A stretch of DNA of 5,625 bases, taken from Clostridiales bacterium. GTDB taxonomy: Bacteria > Bacillota_A > Clostridia > Peptostreptococcales > Anaerovoracaceae. The notes under the pieces were generated by a model. It ran no database searches. It was not told the DNA's origin and saw only the letters and a program-made list of their open reading frames with translations. Location: assembly GCA_015058265.1 (NCBI GenBank), contig SVCR01000127.1:1-5625 (forward strand), in the 5' to 3' direction. Below are positions 1-4,929 of this stretch, one piece after another (the stretch's first letter is position 1; every line of letters starts with the position of its first letter). The translations under genes were made by a program, and so were the position numbers.

Positions 1-1073
1 GATCTGTTAGTGTGAACGAGGAGTCCCTCAACGTTGTTGTCCTTGCAGAGCTTGACTCTCTTGTCTCTGGACTTCTCGAGGTTGATAGCGTTAGGAACGC
101 TGCAGTAAGCCCTGATCATCTCATCGAATGAGTTGTAGTCAAAACCGAATGCGTCAGCATAGATGGTAGTTACCATGTTGATGCCGCGGTCCTTGAGTCC
201 TCTCGATGTGACTCTGAGGTAAGGCCAGCATGCGATGCCCTCGAACATGATTCTGTGCTTTTCCTCTACGCGGAAAGTGCTCTCGCCCTTTTCGTGATTC
301 TCTTTGTACTCCTTAAGAAGTGTCTCCATTGCTTCTCCGGCCTCTTCCTTACCTCTTGCAGTAACCATTACAGCCATGTGGTTCAGAAGGTCGAATCCGT
401 TGAACGGAGACGGTGTGTATTTTGCCTGTGCTGTTGCTTCGAGCCATGCACGACTTGAACGGCAGCTGAATCCGGTGACTTCCTTGAATCTGTCATCGTC
501 CCACTTGAGACCGAACAGGTCCTCAAGCTGATGAACTGCATCCCAGAACTGTCCTGTTACATAAGCGACCTCAGCATCGGATACTTCATAGTCAGGGTTG
601 AACGGGATATCGAGCATGATCATAGGGATGTTGAGATCCTGAGCGAGGTTCTCATACCACTTGATCATGCAGTTGCAGATGTTGTTGCAGCAAAGCAGTA
701 CATCCGGCATTGCCACATCCTGCTCCGGGCACTCCTTGAGCTTTGCATAAGCCAGGCTGATCCTTGCATATGCGCAGATGTCGTTGGAGTAACCGTCTGC
801 CTCAGCAACTTCACACATCCTCTCACCTGCTCCTCTTGCTGCGATACCTGCAGCCTGGTTCTCAGGATAAGCTGTTGCGAGTCCCAGTGTTTCAGGGATC
901 TCTACAGGGAAATTACTGGATACCCATGCTACAGGCTTGCCCTGCTTCTTAGCCTCGATAGCTGTTGCAAAAGCATCTGATGCGATCTTGCCAAGCTTGT
1001 ACTTAGCTGAATTAGGATCCAGCGGTTTGCGAGGCTTCTTGACTTCTTCAGGCTTCTTGACTTCTTCTGCCAT
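1..1073 (-). CDS. hadB: (R)-2-hydroxyacyl-CoA dehydratase, alpha subunit (HadB/LcdA/FldB type), 3' end off the window
   Basis: This is the alpha subunit of the two-subunit iron-sulfur enzyme that dehydrates (R)-2-hydroxyacyl-CoA to enoyl-CoA by a ketyl-radical mechanism in the cytoplasm of amino-acid or lactate fermenters. 357 codons are visible, against about 408 for C. difficile HadB as I recall it. Family signatures are YPENQAAG (residues 69-76), DICAYAR (98-104), LLCCNNICN (126-134), IKWYEN (137-142), NGFDL (225-229) and ACWPY (281-285). Cys100 and Cys133 align with HadB cluster ligands Cys84 and Cys117. The third ligand is expected in the HTNRSC-like segment that the left edge cuts. The start at 1073 is fixed by an AAGGAGG site (1079-1085) five bases upstream; the ATG at 1078 would be too close. 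It lies 188 bases behind the activase gene on the same strand, and the beta subunit is expected next. Substrate (lactoyl-, 2-hydroxyisocaproyl-, phenyllactyl-CoA or another) cannot be decided; HgdA is a more distant match. Confidence 0.93.
   Translation of the reverse strand, partial: MAEEVKKPEEVKKPRKPLDPNSAKYKLGKIASDAFATAIEAKKQGKPVAWVSSNFPVEIPETLGLATAYPENQAAGIAARGAGERMCEVAEADGYSNDICAYARISLAYAKLKECPEQDVAMPDVLLCCNNICNCMIKWYENLAQDLNIPMIMLDIPFNPDYEVSDAEVAYVTGQFWDAVHQLEDLFGLKWDDDRFKEVTGFSCRSSRAWLEATAQAKYTPSPFNGFDLLNHMAVMVTARGKEEAGEAMETLLKEYKENHEKGESTFRVEEKHRIMFEGIACWPYLRVTSRGLKDRGINMVTTIYADAFGFDYNSFDEMIRAYCSVPNAINLEKSRDKRVKLCKDNNVEGLLVHTNR
1032..1067 (-). repeat. perfect 18-bp tandem duplication in the dehydratase N-terminus
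   Basis: Two back-to-back identical 18-base units (1032-1049 and 1050-1067) encode EEVKKP twice, giving a charged tail before the conserved part of the dehydratase alpha subunit. The unit is a multiple of three, so the frame is kept. The tail precedes the region that aligns with HadB, so it is probably a flexible extension. Confidence 0.9.
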
Positions 1074-1078
1074 TTCAT

Positions 1079-1085
1079 CCTCCTT
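1079..1085 (-). promoter_or_regulatory. ribosome binding site of the dehydratase alpha gene
   Basis: A seven-base AAGGAGG on the minus strand sits five bases before the ATG at 1073. It decides between that start and an out-of-frame ATG at 1078. It is stronger than the site of the activase gene upstream, which fits a structural subunit needed in larger amounts than its activator. Confidence 0.85.
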
Positions 1086-1116
1086 ACAATTTTGCGGTTA
1101 TTTATTTGGACACAAA

Positions 1117-1146
1117 AGAGCCCAAATTATTTATTTTTCAGGCTCT
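1117..1146 (-). other. weak AT-loop hairpin in the activase-dehydratase gap (possible attenuator)
   Basis: AGAGCC and GGCTCT (1117-1122 and 1141-1146) form a six-base-pair stem around an 18-base AT-rich loop. Read on the minus strand, the stem is followed by TTTTG. It lies 30 to 75 bases before the dehydratase start codon. It could be a leaky terminator or an mRNA processing or stability element. The short stem and long loop make it weak. Confidence 0.3.
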
Positions 1147-1204
1147 GTGCGATACAATTTCTGTTGGGTACATGGTTCTGTCACTCAGGGCCCTGTATTT
1201 TTGG

Positions 1205-1234
1205 AACCGTCTTCTGTTGCCGCGGAAGGCGGTT
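1205..1234 (-). other. hairpin downstream of the activase stop codon
   Basis: AACCGTCTTC (1205-1214) and GAAGGCGGTT (1225-1234) form a ten-base stem with one mismatch (C:A in the minus-strand RNA) and a ten-base loop. It begins 27 bases after the activase stop. No U-run follows, so it is not a classical terminator. A role in stabilising or segmenting the activase-dehydratase message is plausible. A GGTTC/GAACC pair (1174-1178 and 1204-1208) enclosing the palindrome CAGGGCCCTG (1186-1195) offers a competing fold next to it. Confidence 0.45.
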
Positions 1235-1261
1235 TCTTACATATTAATTATTAGTTATTTA

Positions 1262-2044
1262 TTAGCTCTGTCTGGCCAGCTGTCTGTATCCATACAGTGC
1301 AGCTCCGATCGCTCCGAAATACTGTGCCATCGGATCGAAACTGATCTCTACGTCAAGATTTCTCTCGAGAGCATGTCTGACCGCGCTGTTCTTGGCTACT
1401 CCGCCTGACATGCATACCCTTGGCACGACGCCGGCTCTCCTTGCGAGAGCTCCGACCCGCGAGGCAACGCTTTCGCATATGCCCGCAACGAGATCAGGCC
1501 GTTTGACGCCGTTGGCGAGCTGACTTATGACTTCAGACTCGGCAAAAACAGTGCACGTGCTCGAGATGGATGCAGGGGCCTCTGCCTTGGCTGCGCACTC
1601 ATCCAGCTCGTCGATATCCATCCTCAGGATATTAGCCATGACATCGAGGAATCTCCCGGTGCCGGCTGCGCATTTATCGTTCATAACAAAATTGGACATT
1701 CTGCCGCTCTCACTAAGTGTGATGATCTTGGCATCCTGTCCGCCGATGTCTATTACTGTTCTGAGATCAGGGAAAATAAATCTTCCGCCCAATGCATGAC
1801 AAGTAAGTTCACTGACTTCTCCGTCAGCTCCCTCGTATTTATTGCGGCCGTAGCCCGTAACGATAGTGCGGTCCACCTGATCCGGAGTGCAGTCTGCAGC
1901 TGCCCACAACTCGTGCAAAGCTTCTTCCGGCCCTTCTGTCCCCAGGCCGCCTATCCTCAGGCTGCGAGCAAGGATCTCGCTGCCGTCTTTCATCAGTACG
2001 CATTTTGAAGTTGTGGAACCGATATCTATTCCGAGAGTAATCAT
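1262..2044 (-). CDS. hadI: (R)-2-hydroxyacyl-CoA dehydratase activase (HadI/HgdC family ATPase)
   Basis: This is a homodimeric [4Fe-4S] ATPase of the ASKHA fold that uses ATP hydrolysis to push a single electron from ferredoxin or flavodoxin into the dehydratase. The length, 260 residues, is normal for the family. The phosphate-binding motif GIDIGSTTSK is at residues 5-14, VTGYGR at 62-67, DIGGQDAK at 99-106, and the second nucleotide motif MSGGVAKN at 212-219. Cluster ligands are Cys125 (NDKCAAGTGRF) and Cys164 (ISSTCTVFAESE); the 39-residue spacing equals that of Cys127 and Cys166 in HgdC of Acidaminococcus. The ATG at 2044 starts directly at the fold and has an AAAGGA sequence about ten bases upstream. 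The dehydratase alpha gene follows, and a LysR regulator is divergent. C. difficile has a CoA-transferase (hadA) upstream of hadI; here there is none in the window. HadI and HgdC cannot be told apart by sequence alone. Confidence 0.94.
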   Translation of the reverse strand: MITLGIDIGSTTSKCVLMKDGSEILARSLRIGGLGTEGPEEALHELWAAADCTPDQVDRTIVTGYGRNKYEGADGEVSELTCHALGGRFIFPDLRTVIDIGGQDAKIITLSESGRMSNFVMNDKCAAGTGRFLDVMANILRMDIDELDECAAKAEAPASISSTCTVFAESEVISQLANGVKRPDLVAGICESVASRVGALARRAGVVPRVCMSGGVAKNSAVRHALERNLDVEISFDPMAQYFGAIGAALYGYRQLARQS

Positions 2045-2102
2045 TAATTAGCCGTCCTTTGAGTGATACGCCCGCACGCTGGCTGAGCAATCCGTATTTT
2101 TT

Positions 2103-2138
2103 GATCAGGCTGCGCGTTTGCTGTACGCTGACCTGATC
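2103..2138 (-). other. hairpin in the 5' leader of the activase mRNA
   Basis: GATCAGG (2103-2109) pairs with CCTGATC (2132-2138), seven perfect base pairs. Inside, after a small internal loop, GCGT (2114-2117) pairs with ACGC (2125-2128) around a seven-base loop. On the minus strand the stem is followed by A residues, not U, so it is not an intrinsic terminator. It lies early in the predicted untranslated leader (about 2153 to 2045). It may be a message-stabilising or regulatory structure; I recognise no riboswitch class. Confidence 0.5.
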
Positions 2139-2159
2139 GAACACCTTCTTGCGAATACA

Positions 2160-2188
2160 ATTCTCTCATTCTGTTAAATCATTGTCAA
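2160..2188 (-). promoter_or_regulatory. predicted sigma-A promoter of the activase-dehydratase unit
   Basis: Minus-strand TTGACA (2183-2188, perfect -35) is followed, after exactly 17 bases, by GAGAAT (2160-2165, four of six to TATAAT). The predicted transcript start is near 2153, leaving a leader of about 109 bases. The imperfect -10 fits an activator-dependent promoter, and a palindrome lies at the right distance upstream for a LysR protein. Confidence 0.55.
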
Positions 2189-2208
2189 TCTCACTGGGCG
2201 ATCCTGCC

Positions 2209-2227
2209 AATCAACTTATTGTTGAAT
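2209..2227. promoter_or_regulatory. candidate LysR-type regulator binding site
   Basis: The sequence AATCAACTTATTGTTGAAT has perfect arms TCAAC and GTTGA (2211-2215 and 2221-2225) around a five-base AT spacer, with one mismatch in the outer two positions. Its centre (2218) is about 65 bases upstream of the predicted activase transcript start, the usual place of the LysR recognition site. The symmetric T and A are 13 bases apart, so it is not a textbook T-N11-A box. Confidence 0.5.
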
Positions 2228-2261
2228 AAAATCTATCTATTCCAAATCGTGCTAACTGTGC

Positions 2262-2290
2262 TTTACTTTGTTCTTTTGCTCTAATAGAAT
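2262..2290 (+). promoter_or_regulatory. predicted promoter of the LysR regulator gene
   Basis: TTTACT (2262-2267, four of six to TTGACA) and TAGAAT (2285-2290, five of six to TATAAT) are 17 bases apart. The transcript would start near 2297, about 50 bases before the regulator's ATG. It diverges from the activase promoter within one 303-base intergenic region. Confidence 0.5.
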
Positions 2291-2298
2291 ACTAATAG

Positions 2299-2311
2299 CC
2301 GATTCAATCGG
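2299..2311. promoter_or_regulatory. perfect 13-base palindrome in the regulator leader (possible operator)
   Basis: CCGATT and AATCGG flank a single C. The element begins at about the predicted transcript start of the LysR gene, where a bound protein would block the gene's own promoter. Its sequence is unlike the palindrome at 2209-2227, so a different protein or a secondary contact is possible. Confidence 0.4.
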
Positions 2312-2347
2312 TATCGTTTATCTTGATATTAGATCAGTGAGGCATGT

Positions 2348-3217
2348 ATGGATATAAACAAACTGGACCTGTTCTTCGCAGCTGCAAACAGCAACAGTTT
2401 TACGCAGGCGGCGGAGAAGTGCAACGTTGCGCAGACCACCATGAGCAAGTATATCTCCCAGTTAGAGGAAGAACTCGGAGTCAAGCTGTTCTACAGGACG
2501 ACCCGTGAGTGTTCTCTGACTGAGGCAGGCCACGCTTTCTATGACGGAGCGAAGGAGTTGAGGCGGGATTATGAGGATCTCGGCAAGCAGCTGATGCAGG
2601 TCACGGAGAATGAGCTGCGTATAGGCGTATACGGTGAGTTCTTCGATCTTTCCATCCTCAGCATGTTCAGCAAAAGTCATCCTGAAATAGAGCTCAAGGT
2701 CTCATTCGGCAGCCGGACGGATCTGTATGACCATCTGAGGAGGCGCAAGATACACGGAGTCCTCATCCCTAACATACTCGTGTCAGAACCTCTCCGCGAT
2801 AATTCAATGCGGTTCGTCAACGTTCTTTCGGGCAGCACATATATCTATTGCTCGGAGCGGGCGATGCGTGAATACGGCAGTATCGAGGAAGTTATCCGCA
2901 GGCTCCCGATGATCACCAAGTCCAGGGAACCGCGTTATCATGACTACTGCCGGAACATACTCAGGAATACCTTCGGCGTCACCTTCGAGAACGTGACCGT
3001 GGTCGAATCCATCGCAAAGCAGCATCTCCTGACAGAGCTGTCGCAGGGCTTTGCGCTGATGCTGGAGCAGGAAGCCTCCGCCGCAGAGGGTCTTTACGGC
3101 TATTCGTTGCATGGCATCTTTAACGAAACACTGCAGCTTTACTACTCGATCAAGCATGTGCCTGAGAGTCTCAGCACATTCATCACTTACATAAACCAGG
3201 TAACATTCCACGCATAG
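2348..3217 (+). CDS. LysR-type transcriptional regulator, probable controller of the dehydratase unit
   Basis: The 289-residue length is normal for the family. The N-terminal winged helix-turn-helix covers residues 1-60: FFAAANSNSFTQAAE is followed by the recognition helix around AQTTMSKYISQLE (28-40), the wing GVKLFYRTTR (44-53) and the usual LTEAG end (57-61). A linker helix runs to about residue 85. The rest is the periplasmic-binding-like effector domain, opening with LRIGVYGEF. The ATG at 2348 is preceded by GAGG (2339-2342) five bases away; the ATG at 2344 is out of frame. It is divergent from the activase, sharing a 303-base intergenic region with two palindromes, the standard LysR layout. 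I infer that it senses a metabolite of the hydroxyacyl-CoA pathway and activates that unit; the ligand is unknown. Convergent pduL lies beyond it, past terminators. Confidence 0.9.
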   Translation: MDINKLDLFFAAANSNSFTQAAEKCNVAQTTMSKYISQLEEELGVKLFYRTTRECSLTEAGHAFYDGAKELRRDYEDLGKQLMQVTENELRIGVYGEFFDLSILSMFSKSHPEIELKVSFGSRTDLYDHLRRRKIHGVLIPNILVSEPLRDNSMRFVNVLSGSTYIYCSERAMREYGSIEEVIRRLPMITKSREPRYHDYCRNILRNTFGVTFENVTVVESIAKQHLLTELSQGFALMLEQEASAAEGLYGYSLHGIFNETLQLYYSIKHVPESLSTFITYINQVTFHA

Positions 3218-3224
3218 CTGCTGA

Positions 3225-3438
3225 TCAGCCGCGGCTCTCAACTGCAGGACGAAAAGGCACGAAAAACTGAGAGGATACGTAAACCGCCAGGGAGTAGCGC
3301 ACCCGAATTACAACTATGAGACACTTGTTTATCTTGCAGGGCTGTATGCGCGCACTACGCTCATTAATCCGGGAGTCATTATGACTGCGTCGAGCTCAAT
3401 GTCTTCGGCAATTATAAGGCAGCCATGGATTATATGTA
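3225..3438 (+). pseudogene. possible decayed gene end, unidentified
   Basis: After the regulator stop there is no intact gene for over 300 bases, yet part of this stretch reads like protein. One frame is open from 3225, without a usable start codon, and gives KLRGYVNRQGVAHPNYNYE, then TLVYLAGLYARTTLINPG by about 3373. The frame one base earlier is open from 3368 and gives HYDCVELNVFGNYKAAMDYM before a TAG at 3436-3438. Joining the two near 3368-3383 would need one frameshift, close to the 13-base palindrome AGTCATTATGACT (3374-3386). This would be the C-terminal remnant of a protein I do not recognise. The alternative is chance open frames in untranslated DNA. Confidence 0.35.
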
Positions 3439-3446
3439 GGAAGGAC

Positions 3447-3480
3447 AAAACCCCGGGCTCTATCGATTTAGAGCCCGGGG
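3447..3480 (-). terminator. strong intrinsic terminator of pduL
   Basis: A perfect 12-base-pair GC-rich stem (3451-3462 with 3469-3480) with a six-base loop is followed, on the minus strand, by TTTT (3447-3450). It lies about 80 bases beyond the pduL stop. On the plus strand only TATAT follows, so it acts mainly on minus-strand transcripts but could also slow plus-strand ones. Confidence 0.8.
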
Positions 3481-3495
3481 TATATAAACGGTCTT

Positions 3496-3529
3496 AGCGC
3501 GATCTCTATTCATAAGAGACCGCTTTTTT
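3496..3529 (+). terminator. intrinsic terminator for plus-strand transcription
   Basis: AGCG (3496-3499) pairs with CGCT (3521-3524). After a small bulge, TCTCT (3503-3507) pairs with AGAGA (3515-3519) around a seven-base loop, and a six-T run (3524-3529) follows. A competing fold pairs CGGTCT (3489-3494) with AGACCG (3517-3522). It ends transcripts coming from the LysR side before they run antisense into pduL. Confidence 0.65.
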
Positions 3530-3557
3530 CTATATCTTGTCAGAGGCAAGTGCAGGA

Positions 3558-4142
3558 TCAGAATTCCACGATATATCCATTCATAGGTTTCATGCCTGCT
3601 GCATTTGCTTCATCTGTATCGATGTGCATGAGTGCAAGATCTTCCTGATCGCCCTGTACACGGATCTCAGTATCTCCGAAGATAAGAGATCTGTCCTCAG
3701 TATCGACACGGACTGCAACTACATCACCGGTCTTCAGGTTCCACTCTTCAGACTGCTTTACGCCGATGTGGATGTGTCTCTTAGCAACGATGACTCCCTG
3801 CTTCAGCTCCAGCTCTCCCGCAGGACCGACCAGTTTGATGCCGGGTGTTCCTTCAAGGTCTCCGGAAAGTCTTACAGGTGCGTCAACGCCAAGTGCGCGT
3901 GCGTCTGTCTTGGACAGCTCGACCTGAGACTGCTTGCGGCAAGGTCCGAGGATCCTTACTTTAGGGAATGTGCTCCTAGGTCCGACAATAGCGATCTGCT
4001 CTGCGCTTGCAAAGCCACCGCCGCCCGCCAGTTCCTTGTACACTTCGAGCTCATAACCCTTACCGAACAGCACATCCTGATCCTCTCTGCTGAGATGGAT
4101 ATGTCTTGCAGAAACGTCCACGAACACTTCTTTCTTATCCAT
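3558..4142 (-). CDS. pduL: phosphate propanoyltransferase / phosphotransacylase PduL
   Basis: This enzyme reversibly swaps CoA for phosphate on short acyl groups (acetyl-, propionyl-CoA to acyl-phosphate); with an acyl kinase it yields ATP. It is 194 residues of two related PTAC halves. Zinc-ligand positions known from PduL structures are all present: His14 and His16 (ARHIHLS), Glu75 (SQVELS), His123 and His125 (KRHIHI) and His173 (ALMHID). Other signatures are ILGPCRKQSQVE (64-75), GTPGI (98-102) and the end MNGYIVEF. The start at 4142 has AAGGAGA (4151-4157) eight bases upstream. There is no N-terminal encapsulation extension and no shell gene nearby, so it should be a free cytoplasmic enzyme. 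The stretch AGGGGFASAE (39-48) replaces the usual SQPGQYAAEE-like segment. It is followed by a strong terminator, and the GNAT gene lies 200 bases upstream, so it is probably transcribed alone. Acetyl or propionyl preference is undecided. Confidence 0.95.
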   Translation of the reverse strand: MDKKEVFVDVSARHIHLSREDQDVLFGKGYELEVYKELAGGGGFASAEQIAIVGPRSTFPKVRILGPCRKQSQVELSKTDARALGVDAPVRLSGDLEGTPGIKLVGPAGELELKQGVIVAKRHIHIGVKQSEEWNLKTGDVVAVRVDTEDRSLIFGDTEIRVQGDQEDLALMHIDTDEANAAGMKPMNGYIVEF

Positions 4143-4150
4143 AATACTTG

Positions 4151-4157
4151 TCTCCTT
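4151..4157 (-). promoter_or_regulatory. ribosome binding site of pduL
   Basis: Minus-strand AAGGAGA lies eight bases before the ATG at 4142, which confirms that start. The 200 bases upstream to the GNAT gene contain TATACT-like AT-rich sequence around 4266-4273 that could be a -10 box, but no good -35 accompanies it, so no promoter is called. Confidence 0.75.
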
Positions 4158-4306
4158 CTTATAGTTTTTTATTCAAAGCTGAATTGCGCATCTCGTAGTA
4201 TTTGCGGAGCCGCCAAAGTCCTTCGCAGCGATCCGCCATACCGAGCATCCAGCTTCCGGACATTAGTATATACCAAATCCGTTCATCACGAAACCCAAGA
4301 TATGAA

Positions 4307-4333
4307 CATGGCCGGATCACGGATACGGCCATG
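4307..4333 (-). terminator. hairpin just downstream of the GNAT gene
   Basis: CATGGCCG (4307-4314) and CGGCCATG (4326-4333) form a perfect eight-base-pair stem with an 11-base loop, nine bases after the GNAT stop codon. The following minus-strand sequence (TTCATATCTT) is only moderately U-rich, so it may be an inefficient terminator or a 3'-end protecting structure. The rest of the 4143-4342 gap shows nothing else I can name. Confidence 0.5.
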
Positions 4334-4342
4334 CCTGATTTG

Positions 4343-4795
4343 TTACAGTTTGTATACCATTATTTCTGAATTGCAGTCCACCTGATATCTCGGACAGGTC
4401 AGACACTTAGATACAGGCGGCGCTTCTTCCATCGGCACCGTGGCAAAGCCCAGCTTCCTGTAGAAGCCCGGCGTCTTGGCACTGAGCCACAGCTCCGTAC
4501 CGCCGTTACGTTCCACCTCAGAGATGACCTCTCTGACCAGATCTGACCCGAGCCTTTTACCCTGATGCGCGTCATCTACGGCCAGACATTTCAGCACGAA
4601 CCTGCCGTCTGTGCGCACTACTGCCGCGCCGCCTATCAGCTCATCGCTCTGTGCGTCCACCAGCTCGATGCAGGTGATCAGGTTCTCCGGCATCTCATCA
4701 TTCAGATGCACCTCCAGACCGCCCTCCACAAACAGCGGGAGCAGTTTTCTGTAATTATCGGAGTAGATCAATTTTCTATCGTGACTGTTAACCAT
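4343..4795 (-). CDS. GNAT family N-acetyltransferase with a cysteine-rich C-terminus
   Basis: This is a single GNAT domain that would move an acetyl group from acetyl-CoA to an amine; the acceptor is unknown. With the start at 4795 it has 150 residues. Core strands precede the acetyl-CoA motif KCLAVDDAHQGKRLGSDLV (residues 69-87), in which the Q/R-x-x-G-x-G/A loop reads QGKRLG, with Arg at a usual Gly. Motif B ends in FYRKLGF (111-117). The tail carries Cys131, Cys134 and Cys141 (C-x2-C-x6-C) followed by IMVYKL, possibly a metal site. An ATG at 4813 adds six residues but has no ribosome site in front. The ATG at 4795 has GGAGG (4807-4811) at a rather long 11-base distance, so I prefer it. The gene stands alone on the minus strand between the YD-repeat gene and pduL. 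The N-terminal part LIYSDNYRKLLPLF contains no signal peptide. Confidence 0.85.
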   Translation of the reverse strand: MVNSHDRKLIYSDNYRKLLPLFVEGGLEVHLNDEMPENLITCIELVDAQSDELIGGAAVVRTDGRFVLKCLAVDDAHQGKRLGSDLVREVISEVERNGGTELWLSAKTPGFYRKLGFATVPMEEAPPVSKCLTCPRYQVDCNSEIMVYKL

Positions 4796-4813
4796 TTTAA
4801 GTGGATCCTCCAT

Positions 4814-4929
4814 ATTAATTGAAAGAATTGGCCATCACTTTCATATCTGCGCAAACATATGTTGAGATTCCAGGTAAAAGGAATAAAAAAATTGTACGAT
4901 CACAGTTGCCTCTTCGCAAGCTATAGTCA
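4814..4929. other. AT-rich gap between the repeat protein gene and the GNAT gene
   Basis: These 116 bases must hold the end of the repeat-protein transcript and the promoter of the GNAT gene. On the minus strand a run of seven T (4885-4891) follows about 40 bases after the repeat-protein stop, but the only preceding stem is a four-base TTGC/GCAA pair, so no terminator is called. An inverted repeat ATTCC/GGAAT (4867-4871 and 4880-4884) could bind a protein. No convincing promoter was found. Confidence 0.3.

Noticed and set aside
531..980. 149-codon plus-strand open frame
   Set aside because: It is antisense to the dehydratase alpha subunit, which has clear family motifs. The product is Cys- and Leu-rich with no recognisable domain.
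1839..2144. 101-codon minus-strand frame overlapping the activase start
   Set aside because: It shares DNA with the activase N-terminus in another frame, its Arg-rich product has no domain, and the activase frame is certain. A leader peptide at its beginning cannot be excluded but has no ribosome site I can see.
2804..3241. 145-codon minus-strand open frame
   Set aside because: It is antisense to the effector domain of the LysR regulator, with no ribosome site or domain; it is a by-product of the regulator's codon use.
1117..3480. shared AGAGCC/GGCTCT stems at 1117-1146 and 3451-3480 as a dispersed repeat
   Set aside because: Only six to seven bases are shared, and loops and flanks are unrelated; chance similarity of hairpin stems.
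3558..4142. bacterial microcompartment locus
   Set aside because: PduL alone suggested it, but there is no encapsulation tail, no shell protein and no signature enzyme in the window.
3537..4385. 282-codon plus-strand open frame, the second longest in the window
   Set aside because: It lies opposite pduL, whose motifs and ribosome site are convincing. Its own product is Cys-rich and family-less, and it starts just after a plus-strand terminator.
4885..4929. possible terminator of the repeat-protein gene (seven-T run)
   Set aside because: The only stem is four base pairs and sits more than ten bases from the T-run, too weak to call.
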